A stretch of 64,000 nucleotides of DNA, taken from the NCBI GenBank assembly GCA_018208355.1, contig CP062796.1:1024494-1088493 (forward strand), given 5' to 3'. Below, piece by piece: positions 25,822 through 34,287 of the stretch. A model generated the notes under the pieces. It saw only the letters and a program-made list of their open reading frames with translations, was not told the DNA's origin and searched no databases. Origin of the DNA: Candidatus Fermentithermobacillus carboniphilus (GTDB lineage Bacteria > Bacillota > Sulfobacillia > Fermentithermobacillales > Fermentithermobacillaceae). The translations under genes were made by a program, and so were the position numbers. Within the stretch, counting starts at the first letter, position 1. Each line of letters begins with the position of its first letter.

Positions 25822-27240
25822 ATGGAAGGGCAATCTAAGAGCGTGGAGAGTTCGCCGAGCACGTTTTTCCGTCGCAATTCGGTTCTAACAGGACTGGTTT
25901 TGTTGATAACGCTCCTCCAGGTCTTTTGTATCGTGCCACATGCCGTGACGGCTCCCGCCTTTAGTTCGTTTACCGTATATTATCCGTTATACCTGACAAG
26001 AGGCTCTTATCTATATCCGGTAAAATACTTCGTCCCGGTGACACAAACACCGGCCAAGGCCTCAATGGAGGCTCTTATAGCCGGCCTCCCAAACGCAGGC
26101 GGAGCCATGTTGATAAACCTGCCTAAAGACGTCAAGGTCCTGGGTATAACCATCAGGGATGGCATATGCACGGTAAACTTCAGTGAGGCAATCCGCAAGC
26201 TCAACGTGGGATCGGGCGGGGAGGCAATCGTCATATCGGCGATAGTAAACACGCTGAGCCAGTTCCCGGGCGTAAACTCGGTGAGCATCCTTGTAGAGGG
26301 CAAGCCGGCGGAAAGTCTGGCCGGTCACGTCGATATCAGTAGCCCCCTCGTTAAAAGCGATACCCCGGTTTTCCAGGTACTCGACGACGTGACCCAACAC
26401 TGGGCCGGCGGTGCGGTCGCCGCCTTAGAGGTCCGCGATATCGTGAACGGATACGAGGATGGCACTTTTAGGCCGGAGAAGAAAGTTACCAGGGCGGAGT
26501 TTCTCAAGATGCTGGTTCAAGGACTTGGACTCGCTGACGATACTTCCATGGATGTACCGTTTAAGGACGTATCAGGCCATTGGGCTTTGCCGGCCGTCCG
26601 AAAGGCCGTCTCCTGCGGGCTGGTAAAGGTCTCCGACTACGGTGAATATCTGAGACCAGACGAGGTCATACCTCGCGAGGAAATGGCAGCGCTATTGCTG
26701 AACGCATCCTCAATCTACCTATCGGATCACCCTGACGTGCAGTACCATGCCGTGGATTCGGCGCTCGTTTTTAGCGACCTGGACTCTGTCCAGGAAAGGT
26801 ACCGCACACAAGTCCTGGAAAGCGCCAGGCTGGGCTTGCTCAGGGGCTTTCCCGACGGCACATTCCGGCCCAAAGAGGCGCTGTCAAGGGCCCAAGCGGC
26901 TACTGTCATCGCACGGATGCTTGGGATTAAAGAAAGCACCAGCATCGTGCTCATAACGCCTCCTACCGGCTTTAAGTGGGACGGCAAGAGTTTCTCGGCT
27001 CTAGGTGTCGCGAGCGCATTTGAGGCCAATGTCAACCTGCGCGTAACCGGCACTGGAAACACGAAGATCCTTGATAGTTTCGTCACAACAACCCAGGGAA
27101 TGGGCTGGGGCGTTTTCGGCGCCTACGTCGACGGTGCGCTCCTGGCAGGACAATCCCCGGTATCTTTTGATTTGTATCTGGTAAACATGGAGAACGGCCG
27201 AGAGTACAGCACGATTACTCTCCCCCTCAACATGAAGTGA
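25822..27240 (+). CDS. Secreted SLH protein with GerM and Gmad2 domains
   Basis: A protein of 472 residues; ATG 25822 follows GAGGGGG. There is a signal sequence (LTGLVLLITLLQVFCIVPHA). Residues of about 55-165 are a GerMN domain (TPAKASMEALIAGLP, ITIRDGICTVNFSEAIRKL), the sporulation/germination module. Residues of about 190-375 hold three SLH repeats (DVTQHWAGGAVAALEVRDIV with GYEDGTFRPEKKVTRAEFLK, DVSGHWALPAVRKAV, LLRGFPDGTFRPKEALSRAQ) that anchor to secondary cell-wall polymer. Residues of about 380-470 match Gmad2, the bacterial spore-germination immunoglobulin-like domain (ITPPTGFKWDGKSFSALG). It points to a spore-forming organism with an S-layer. Confidence 0.85.
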   Translation: MEGQSKSVESSPSTFFRRNSVLTGLVLLITLLQVFCIVPHAVTAPAFSSFTVYYPLYLTRGSYLYPVKYFVPVTQTPAKASMEALIAGLPNAGGAMLINLPKDVKVLGITIRDGICTVNFSEAIRKLNVGSGGEAIVISAIVNTLSQFPGVNSVSILVEGKPAESLAGHVDISSPLVKSDTPVFQVLDDVTQHWAGGAVAALEVRDIVNGYEDGTFRPEKKVTRAEFLKMLVQGLGLADDTSMDVPFKDVSGHWALPAVRKAVSCGLVKVSDYGEYLRPDEVIPREEMAALLLNASSIYLSDHPDVQYHAVDSALVFSDLDSVQERYRTQVLESARLGLLRGFPDGTFRPKEALSRAQAATVIARMLGIKESTSIVLITPPTGFKWDGKSFSALGVASAFEANVNLRVTGTGNTKILDSFVTTTQGMGWGVFGAYVDGALLAGQSPVSFDLYLVNMENGREYSTITLPLNMK

Positions 27241-27356
27241 TCCGGGAATTCTAAAATCGAGCAGCATGGGGGTCATTTGTCCCTTTGTCCTCATATGGCG
27301 GTAAGTGCCGCCGGGTAGACTATTGTTTGTGAATTTAACAATCGTCATGACATTCA

Positions 27357-27386
27357 TTGACAAGATATTACGAACCTAGTTATGAT
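27357..27386 (+). promoter_or_regulatory. Promoter of the purine permease leader
   Basis: TTGACA (27357-27362) and TATGAT (27381-27386) with 18 bases between them; the start should be near 27393, leaving a leader of about 235 bases. Confidence 0.65.
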
Positions 27387-27392
27387 GAGCTT

Positions 27393-27600
27393 GACGAGGG
27401 ATTCTGGCAGTCCTATGAGGGCTACGTAGCCGAGAGAGTGGTCTTAAGCCCTCGCGTGACATACGACCATGCGGCTGGACCAAGAGAATAACTCGTGAGC
27501 GCGTGCCAGTGGGGCGAAAGCCAGGGGGGTGAGTTTGTTTCTTATTTCCTAAGTTGTCCCTCAGGAGCTTACCAGCCCGGGCTTTCGGGCTTTCTGCCAG
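27393..27600 (+). ncRNA. Candidate ykkC-family riboswitch leader of the purine permease
   Basis: The 27241-27628 gap carries no ORF. Downstream of the promoter the leader contains GGCTGGACCAAGAG (27473-27486) and, 30 bases on, GAAAGCCAGGGGGGTGAG (27516-27533). As far as I recall the family, these resemble the CUGGUCC-AG and GAAGCCCAGG-GGGUAGG blocks of ykkC-type RNAs (guanidine-I, PRPP and ppGpp classes). A self-complementary GGCTACGTAGCC and pairs such as CGAGGG/CCCTCG precede them. A hairpin with T-rich tail follows just before the gene. The class cannot be decided by eye; the gene context would favour a PRPP- or purine-related ligand. Confidence 0.4.
27574..27595 (+). terminator. Hairpin before the purine permease start
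   Basis: AGCCCG (27574-27579) and CGGGCT (27586-27591) with TTCT, 35 bases before the GTG start: a plausible expression platform for the leader. Confidence 0.5.
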
Positions 27601-27628
27601 GTCCTCGAACTTCAGAGGGGGGAAACCG

Positions 27629-29026
27629 GTGTCTTACAAGTCCCAGGCAGTACGGACCAAAGTGAGTCCTAAAGAGAGTCTTAAACAGAGTTCTAAAGAA
27701 AGCTTTATCGAGAAGTTCTTTCATCTCCGAGAGATGAAAACCGATGTCCGCACAGAGGTCGTGGCGGGTATCGCAACCTTTATGACGATGGCCTATGTTA
27801 TTTTCGTCAACCCGTCCATCTTGGAAGTCGCAGGAGTCCCTAAGGGACCGGCAATCACGGCAACCGCGTTAGCCGCAGGCATCACCACTCTCATGATGGC
27901 TTTATTCACTAACTACCCGTTTGCGATCGCGGCAGGCATGGGCCTGAATGGAGTCGTTACGTTCGGCCTTGTCAAGGGGATGAACCTGCCCTGGCAAGCA
28001 GCTATGGGAGTAGTATTCATCGAGGGAGTCATCGTCACAATTCTTGTTCTCACAAATGTCCGTGAAATGGTTATGGACGCCATCCCCATCACCATGAAGA
28101 GGGCAATCGGTGTTGGCATCGGGCTTTTCGTAGCTACGCTGGGTCTCGTAGGCAGTAAACTTATCGTCGCTCACCCGGCGACCCTGGTCACGTTCGGCAG
28201 TCTGAAGGATAAGGGCGTCTGGGTCGCGATCTTCGGTACTCTTTTCACCGCCGTCCTCATGGCATACAGGGTAAAAGGCTCTATCCTCCTGGGAATCCTG
28301 GCTTCAACTGCCTTGGCGATCCCGCTCGGGGTCACGGAGTTGCCCAAGAGTCTCATGAGCATCCCAACTGCCGAGTCATTCTCGACCCTGTTCGCAACGT
28401 TCAAGACCAACCCGGCCACCGGAGAGCCTTACATCATGCAGGTGCTTAACATCGGGATGCTGGGGACGATCTTTGCTTTCCTCGTCACTGACTTTTTCGA
28501 CACGATGGGCACTGTCGTGGCTATCGGCGGTCAGGCCGGCTTCCTAGATAAGAATGGCAAACTTCCGCGCATCAAGAGGGTACTTCTTGTGGATTCTCTG
28601 GCTGCTGTGATAGGCGGAGCATTCGGCATTAGCTCGAACACGACCTACGTGGAGAGTGGCGCCGGTGTATCTGAAGGTGGCCGCACCGGTCTAACCAGCC
28701 TCGTCGTGGCTATCCTGTTTTTCCTGTCAATGTTCTTCGCGCCCATCGCGGGAATTGTCCCGAGTCAAGCTACTGCTCCAGCCCTGATCATCGTCGGGTT
28801 CCTCATGATGACTGTGGTCAAAGATATCCCCTTCGACGATTTTAGTGAGGCGTTTCCGGCATTCGTGACCATCATCTCAACCCCGCTGACGTACAGCATC
28901 TCCCACGGCATCGGCTACGGGTTCATAACCTACGTCATCGTGAAGACACTTACGGGAAAGTCCAAAGACGTCCACTGGCTCATGTGGATCGTATCGGCAT
29001 TCTTCGTCCTAAGCTTCCTGTACTAG
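27629..29026 (+). CDS. pbuG: NCS2/AzgA-type purine permease (PbuG-like)
   Basis: GTG 27629 is preceded by GAGGGGGG; the longer frame to 27554 would run through the terminator hairpin. The protein of 465 residues has about 12 membrane segments. Family motifs include EVVAGIATFMTMAYVIFVNP near the start, FTNYPFAIAAGMGLNGVVTF, TDFFDTMGTVVAIGGQAG and FGISSNTTYVESGAGVSEGG, all typical of adenine/guanine/hypoxanthine permeases of the AzgA branch. It imports purine bases by proton symport in characterised relatives. The gene is monocistronic with a regulated-looking leader. Confidence 0.85.
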   Translation: MSYKSQAVRTKVSPKESLKQSSKESFIEKFFHLREMKTDVRTEVVAGIATFMTMAYVIFVNPSILEVAGVPKGPAITATALAAGITTLMMALFTNYPFAIAAGMGLNGVVTFGLVKGMNLPWQAAMGVVFIEGVIVTILVLTNVREMVMDAIPITMKRAIGVGIGLFVATLGLVGSKLIVAHPATLVTFGSLKDKGVWVAIFGTLFTAVLMAYRVKGSILLGILASTALAIPLGVTELPKSLMSIPTAESFSTLFATFKTNPATGEPYIMQVLNIGMLGTIFAFLVTDFFDTMGTVVAIGGQAGFLDKNGKLPRIKRVLLVDSLAAVIGGAFGISSNTTYVESGAGVSEGGRTGLTSLVVAILFFLSMFFAPIAGIVPSQATAPALIIVGFLMMTVVKDIPFDDFSEAFPAFVTIISTPLTYSISHGIGYGFITYVIVKTLTGKSKDVHWLMWIVSAFFVLSFLY

Positions 29027-29070
29027 ACCGAGCACCAAAGAGCCAATTCTCCCGACAGGGGCAACACAAC

Positions 29071-29119
29071 GACAGGGACAGGCCTCATAAACCAGCCTGT
29101 CCCTGTCTGGGTTTAAGTT
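29071..29119. terminator. Bidirectional terminator between convergent genes
   Basis: GACAGGGACAGGC (29071-29083) and GCCTGTCCCTGTC (29095-29107) form a perfect 13-bp stem with an 11-base loop; TGGGTTTAAGTTTCTT follows on the plus strand. Confidence 0.8.
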
Positions 29120-29126
29120 TCTTCCG

Positions 29127-30401
29127 TCACGAAATGCGTTTCAGATCCCAGTCGTCACCGTTCATGACCAGGCTGAATTTGGCTCCGCACTTTGGGCAGG
29201 TCTTGACATCGCCCTCCGCCGGTTTCACACCATAGTCAAGTTCCCAGCCACATAGCGGGCAATAGAACATGACAGGGTAGTCACCCCGGGACAGTTCTTC
29301 GACGATTGCCTTAAATATGTTGATGTGACCCATTTCCGATCGTGCCTGATCCGTAAACATGTCCTTGAGCGCCTTATCGTCAGTCTCCCTGGCGAACTGG
29401 GAGTAGGTGGCACGCGCTATCTCTTCAAACTCGCGGTTGAGTTTCATGAAGAGAAGGGCAGTTGCAAACCCCTTTGCACCGGTGGCACCCAGTTTCTCTG
29501 ACATCCTCCGGCTCAAATACTTGATGGCGTTCTCAACATGGTCGCCCTCAGTCCGCATTATCCCATCCAAGATAGATACCAGCCTGGGATGTCTGAGTTG
29601 ACCGATCTGATACTGGTAGCGTCTGTTCGCCCCAAACTCCAGGTTAAGTGAAGCTACAACGTTGTTCCAATCAACATCGTCAACAAGTTCTTCGGGGCTC
29701 GTCCGATTCTGCCTGTAGTATGCATACGTGATGGGCTCCGTGCCCCGTAGACTACCCCCGCCCACCACATCCGCCACATAAAGAGTATGAGTTCCCACAT
29801 CAACGCTCATCTCGGGTTTCACCTGGCACTCCAGGTAAGCTACGCCATCCGGTATGATGGGGCATCCGACCTTCGGCGAAAGCCTGTAATCCACACCCTG
29901 GAACTTATCTTGCACTCTGCCTGACTGAAACCCGAAGCGCTTAATATGCTTCATGTTCCCTTTCCCGAGGACCGTCACGGTCAGGACTTTGCTGGCTTCT
30001 ATATACTCGTGGGTGAGATTCTGCTTATTGATACCTATGGCCACTCTCGGAGGGTCGGACGTTACCTGAAACACGGTGTTACACGTCTGCGCATTGAATT
30101 TACCATCTTTGCGGGAGCTTACGACGAACATCCCGTAACTGATGGCGTACAGACCTGCCTTAATGTCATCGCCGCCGGGTTCCGTGGGAACAACGGGAAG
30201 AGAGGATGCTGTTTGACTCTTTGGTGGGGTGACGCGCGTTTCAGGTGCACTAATCTCTTTCGTAACTTCCACAAATGCGCTCTTGGGCGCATGACATACC
30301 GGGCACACTTCCGGGGGTTCCGACCCCACGTGTATGTAACCGCACACGGTGCATCTCCACGACTTCATCTTTAGACCATACAGCTGGTTCGCTGCAGGCA
30401 T
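29127..30401 (-). CDS. Rubredoxin-flavin reductase-rubrerythrin fusion (Hrb-type)
   Basis: A protein of 424 residues. The N-terminal rubredoxin has CTVCGY and CPVCHA (Cys 17, 20, 33, 36). Residues of about 80-225 are an FMN-binding flavin reductase domain (GLYAISYGMFVVSSRKDG, FNAQTCNTVFQVTSDPPR), as in high-molecular-weight rubredoxin Hrb of acetogens. Residues of about 240-375 are a ferritin-like rubrerythrin domain with EGDH and EMGH ligand motifs. The end is a second rubredoxin-like knuckle (CPLCGW, CPKCGA). The expected role is NADH-linked reduction of oxygen, peroxide or nitric oxide in an anaerobe. ATG 30401 lies very close to GGAGGG; ATG 30368 (MKSWRCTVC) is an alternative. Confidence 0.85.
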   Translation of the reverse strand: MPAANQLYGLKMKSWRCTVCGYIHVGSEPPEVCPVCHAPKSAFVEVTKEISAPETRVTPPKSQTASSLPVVPTEPGGDDIKAGLYAISYGMFVVSSRKDGKFNAQTCNTVFQVTSDPPRVAIGINKQNLTHEYIEASKVLTVTVLGKGNMKHIKRFGFQSGRVQDKFQGVDYRLSPKVGCPIIPDGVAYLECQVKPEMSVDVGTHTLYVADVVGGGSLRGTEPITYAYYRQNRTSPEELVDDVDWNNVVASLNLEFGANRRYQYQIGQLRHPRLVSILDGIMRTEGDHVENAIKYLSRRMSEKLGATGAKGFATALLFMKLNREFEEIARATYSQFARETDDKALKDMFTDQARSEMGHINIFKAIVEELSRGDYPVMFYCPLCGWELDYGVKPAEGDVKTCPKCGAKFSLVMNGDDWDLKRIS

Positions 30402-30494
30402 TTCCCTCCCTAACTGTGATATGACGAACTGTAACCAGTACCTTGAAGCAGGTTCTCAGCGCAACCTAACTATCACCCAAAACCGCAGAACGTA

Positions 30495-30797
30495 CTACCC
30501 TCGTGCCCTCTGAATCCCTCTCATCACCACCTCCATTCCTGCTTGTGCATCTCGGCGGACGTCCCGATTGCCAGGTTCGGCCTGGCACCTCGCCAGCACC
30601 TCCTGATAGGCGCTCAACGACTCCTCCAATCGCTTAATTTGATAGCACCTCTTTACCATTACCCGCACTGCATCGTCGGTTAGTCGGTACTAAGAATTCT
30701 GCGCGTCCTCAGCCTAGTCCTTGCCTGAATATAAGGCTTTTCGTTCCGTAGCATACTTTCTCATCAGCCGGTAATCAATCTCAGAAATCGGATCCCG
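30495..30797 (-). pseudogene. Degraded helical-repeat ORF
   Basis: In the gap 30402-30916 a minus-strand frame reads DPISEIDYRLMRKYATERKA, a stop, a short string, a second stop, then LTDDAVRVMVKRCYQIKRLE and ESLSAYQEVLARCQAEPG to TAG at 30495. The last part looks like a TPR-like helical segment. Two in-frame stops and no start suggest a relic. The rest of the gap shows nothing. Confidence 0.35.
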
Positions 30798-30916
30798 CAA
30801 AAAACTCGGGGGTTTTTCGATAAACTATTTCAGAGACAAGAGACGCTGCGAACAAGCTTAAGACCGTACGCACCACAAAACGCGGCGCCCGAGTGGGCTT
30901 TCGGAGGGACTCTGAA

Positions 30917-32350
30917 TTGAGCCACTGGTGGAGTCAAAGCACTCTTTCCTCGCACAGGCTTCGGTGCAAGAAATCCCTTGGTTTTTGGGGCAAAAAGGCC
31001 ACTCTTGCATTTCTTATCGTGACGGCACTTATATCTTCTTTCCTGCCAAGCCTCGCTAGGGCTCAAACCCTTTTTTCAGATATTGAAGGTCACTGGGCAG
31101 AACACGACATAGTCCAGATGGCCAGAATGGGCGTAGTGAACGGCTACGAAGACGGGACATTCAGACCCGATAGCCCTGTATCTCGGGAAGAGGCAATTAA
31201 GATGGTGTTCAGCCTATATCCAGAGGCCAAGAAACTTGCCAAAGAACTTTCCGTCTTCCAACCCGATTACCCCGATGTAAGAAACACATGGGCTCGTGAC
31301 TTCCTGGAATGCGCCCTTGGCATAGTTCCGGGTTATACTGACTTCACCTTTCGCCCTAAAGAACCCATGTCTCGGCTAGATGCGGTCATCCTTATCCTAA
31401 AAGCCAAGTTTCTTGCTGAAGGAAAGACGGGGAGCTTCGAATATGGTCCGTTCGTGTGGCTTCCTCAACCCGATAAGCAATGGGTCGAAAAGGTCAGGAC
31501 CTCGCCAGAAGCCAGGGCTATCGGCTCAGGAGACGATCAAGTCGATGAGGTTAACCTTTATATCCCCATGGCTTTTTTAATGCAATCTAACATAATCAGG
31601 GGATACGGGACGACGCTGGGATGGCAGGATCCGGTAACCCGGGCTCAAATGTGCATCCTTTTGAGAAGAATAGCTGAGTATCAAATACCCGCTTATGGTT
31701 CTTTCGTGAGCTTCTGCCTTCATGACGGCACGACCGTCCATCCGGTAAACTTGGACAAGGAAGAAGCCGAAAAGGCCCTGGAAAGAGCCGGCACCTACTA
31801 CCGGACAGCTTACCCTGACGAGTACCAGAGAGCAAGGGTTATATACGACTCGGTGGCCCTTAATTTCCAGTACGACTACGCGTCGCTCAAGAACATGCGG
31901 GATCAGACTCCAATACAAGTGATGGCCAGAGGGGCAGGGGTCTGCCAGGGGATAGCGGATCTATATACCCTCCTCGCGCAAAAAGCGGGACTTAAAGCCG
32001 AGACGGTGACTGGCTGGGCCAAAAATCCGACCATTAGCGGAGGCCACGCCTGGGTTAGGCTGACACTCTCCAACCGCACGGTCTACTGCGACCCCACGTG
32101 GGGCATGAGCGGCCAAATTTTCTTCGACAACCTGGAAGACTACCGCTCAAAGGGCGCCTACGACTGGAAAGAAGGCCCGGTCACGGGCGGAAAACCTCCT
32201 GAGTCGAAAATTCCATGCTTCAGGGCCAGTTTCAACTTCAACCTCGGCCACGAGACCTTCCGGTCGCCGGTTTCAAACCCTTCCGGCTCGCCTCGGCTGC
32301 CGCTGCTACCTGCCTTAATGAAAAGAGTATCTCGCCAAGAAGATCCATAA
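30917..32350 (+). CDS. SLH-anchored transglutaminase-like protein
   Basis: TTG 30917 is chosen because CGGAGGG lies eight bases upstream; the protein then has 477 residues with a signal peptide (ATLAFLIVTALISSFLPSLA). Residues of about 50-235 hold three SLH repeats (DIEGHWAEHDIVQMARMGVV, NGYEDGTFRPDSPVSREEA, DVRNTWARDFLECAL, NIIRGYGTTLGWQDPVTRAQ). Residues of about 285-410 are a transglutaminase/protease-like core with the catalytic triad in GAGVCQG, GGHAWVR and DPTWG. It likely acts on the cell surface, in peptide cleavage or cross-linking. Its last 36 bases overlap the convergent HD-GYP gene. Confidence 0.85.
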   Translation: MSHWWSQSTLSSHRLRCKKSLGFWGKKATLAFLIVTALISSFLPSLARAQTLFSDIEGHWAEHDIVQMARMGVVNGYEDGTFRPDSPVSREEAIKMVFSLYPEAKKLAKELSVFQPDYPDVRNTWARDFLECALGIVPGYTDFTFRPKEPMSRLDAVILILKAKFLAEGKTGSFEYGPFVWLPQPDKQWVEKVRTSPEARAIGSGDDQVDEVNLYIPMAFLMQSNIIRGYGTTLGWQDPVTRAQMCILLRRIAEYQIPAYGSFVSFCLHDGTTVHPVNLDKEEAEKALERAGTYYRTAYPDEYQRARVIYDSVALNFQYDYASLKNMRDQTPIQVMARGAGVCQGIADLYTLLAQKAGLKAETVTGWAKNPTISGGHAWVRLTLSNRTVYCDPTWGMSGQIFFDNLEDYRSKGAYDWKEGPVTGGKPPESKIPCFRASFNFNLGHETFRSPVSNPSGSPRLPLLPALMKRVSRQEDP

Positions 32351-34186
32351 TAGTACCCCCCCCCCCCCATTGCCAGCGACTTCCAGACCCTCCGCCGCTA
32401 CCCTCTGAAAAACCTCTACCACCCGCGGGTCAAACTGCTGACCCGCACCCCGCCGTAGTTCTTCCCAAGCATCCTCTGTGCCAAGTCGCTGCCGATAAGA
32501 CCTCGCGGATGTCATGGCGTCGTACGCATCTGCAACCCTAATTATTCGCGCCAGAAGAGGAATCTCTTCTCCCGCTAAGCCCGCAGGATAACCCCCGCCG
32601 TTGTAGTCTTCATGATGGTACCGAACAGCAGAAACAACCGCTTCCGGAAACCTTGCCGGTTCCAGAATCATGGCCCCCACTACAGGGTGGGTCCTTATTT
32701 GTTTCCTTTCCTCCCCGTTAAGAGCCCCAGGTTTCAAGAGGATATCTTCTCGCACACCGATTTTGCCTACGTCGTGTAAAAGTCCAGCCAGGTACGCTTG
32801 TTCCTGTTCTTCTTCATTCAGTCCCAGCGCCTTCGCGCATGTCCGCGCCCAGCGTGCCACCCTCAGGGAATGCCCACACGTGTAAACATCTTTCGCCTCA
32901 ACGGCTGCTGCCACCGATTGTACCGCGGTCCAATAGTATTCCCTCAGCGACAGGTGCAGGCGGGCGTTCTCCAGCGCCAGCCCCGCCTGGCTCCCGATGA
33001 TACCTAGGTATCCGACATCTTCCTCACTCCACCGCCCCGGTATACGAGACCAAATCTCCAGCGTGCCCAGAACCTTTTCACCCGCCAGAACCGGCACAAT
33101 TGCAAGCGCCCGCATCTCCCCCAAGTAACAGGGCACTTCCTCCTCTCTCGTACTAGCGGTCAGGTCATCCACAACCACCGGTTTCTCAGTCTGCAGCACC
33201 TTCCCAAAAACGGTACCCTCCACTCGAACACGCCCTGCCTGTACCTGCAGGTCCGCGTCTGAGCCTACGCTCCCCTTCAACACCAGTTCGCCACTATCCT
33301 CATCAATCAACCGCAGCGCGCACATGTCTGCTCCCAAAACATCCATGACGCTCTCCAGAACAGATTCAATCACGATACCCGTGTCCAGGCTGCTCGATAT
33401 CTGTCGTCCTGCTTCGATCAACCGCTCCAGCACCGCCGCCCTCGCCTGTAACTTCCGGAAAAGACGCGCATTCTCAAGCGCAAGCCCCAGGCTCGTGCCC
33501 AGCGTGGTCATTTTTCTCTCCAGTTCCTCTTTAGCGTAGAGCAACTGGGTTACAGTATCCATCACCTTCCTTACCGCAGCCATCGCCATCGTGAGACGTT
33601 CCTGTGTCCAGACTGGTACCGCGTGAGCCGCCGCCAAAAGCTTTTCCCGATCAATACCCGCTTCCACTGCCAGCCGTGCCACCGCCTCTTCTGCCAACGG
33701 TCGCAAAGTAACGTTTCCGACCAGCACCACGGCTACCGTTTCTCCGGCTACCTGCAGTGGAATCGCCCCATAAACCAGCCCCGCATGACAGGTGTGGAAA
33801 ATCTCTTTTCCTGCAGCCACAGCCGTTCTCACAGAAGCTTCACGCGAAGCAGCGCACATGGACCGCCCTTTTCGGTTACCACCAAGAATGGCACAGAAAG
33901 AACATAAGTTTGATGCGTTGGCCAGCAGATGTCCATCCGGGTGCGTCACGATAATCCCCAGTTGTAGGATCCGTCCCATGCTCTCCAGTAGTTCGTGCAA
34001 ACCCGTCTGCGCTATATCGTCATAGAACACGGACTTCTGCTCAAACATGTCGGCTCTGACCCAGCCCTCCTTGTCAGTACCAGCTGCCTCCCTATTCCGA
34101 GCCACCGTCGCTGCTACGCGACCCCAAGGTAACATACCATCCGGCGACCACAGCAAAACCCCGACAGCGCAGGGGTTCCGTTCCAA
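32315..34186 (-). CDS. PocR-GAF-HD-GYP c-di-GMP phosphodiesterase
   Basis: A protein of up to 623 residues. Recognisable sequence begins at about residue 47 (MFEQKSVFYDDIAQ), so the true start may be ATG 34048; the TTG at 34186 has a poor ribosome binding site. Residues of about 60-215 form a PocR sensory domain (LQLGIIVTHPDGHLLANASN, CSFC, KGRSMCAASR). Residues of about 265-420 are a GAF domain. Residues of about 430-610 are an HD-GYP domain with HSLRVARWA, LLHDVGKIG, RYHHEDYNGGGYPAGL and ADAYDAMTSARSYR, all key residues intact. It should hydrolyse cyclic di-GMP in response to a small ligand. The C-terminal tail contains the poly-G tract. Confidence 0.85.
   Translation of the reverse strand: MERNPCAVGVLLWSPDGMLPWGRVAATVARNREAAGTDKEGWVRADMFEQKSVFYDDIAQTGLHELLESMGRILQLGIIVTHPDGHLLANASNLCSFCAILGGNRKGRSMCAASREASVRTAVAAGKEIFHTCHAGLVYGAIPLQVAGETVAVVLVGNVTLRPLAEEAVARLAVEAGIDREKLLAAAHAVPVWTQERLTMAMAAVRKVMDTVTQLLYAKEELERKMTTLGTSLGLALENARLFRKLQARAAVLERLIEAGRQISSSLDTGIVIESVLESVMDVLGADMCALRLIDEDSGELVLKGSVGSDADLQVQAGRVRVEGTVFGKVLQTEKPVVVDDLTASTREEEVPCYLGEMRALAIVPVLAGEKVLGTLEIWSRIPGRWSEEDVGYLGIIGSQAGLALENARLHLSLREYYWTAVQSVAAAVEAKDVYTCGHSLRVARWARTCAKALGLNEEEQEQAYLAGLLHDVGKIGVREDILLKPGALNGEERKQIRTHPVVGAMILEPARFPEAVVSAVRYHHEDYNGGGYPAGLAGEEIPLLARIIRVADAYDAMTSARSYRQRLGTEDAWEELRRGAGQQFDPRVVEVFQRVAAEGLEVAGNGGGGVLLWIFLARYSFH
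32356..32368. repeat. Homopolymer of 13 C (G on the HD-GYP coding strand)
   Basis: The run lies just after the transglutaminase stop and inside the 3' end of the HD-GYP gene, where it encodes GGGG. Slippage by one base would replace the last 11 residues with tails of about 60 or 40 residues. Confidence 0.9.
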
Positions 34187-34287
34187 GTCCTCGCTGCCAC
34201 GTACTTAACTGCGCGCCTCCTGAAAACGCTGATCCTTAGGCTATCCGGCCAGGCAAACCACCCAAGAAAGGTATGTTTTACTTCGGA

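Noticed and set aside
27290..27335. Purine (guanine/adenine) riboswitch before the purine permease
   Set aside because: ATATGG and GACTAT-like strings occur, but upstream of the promoter and without the three-way junction core.
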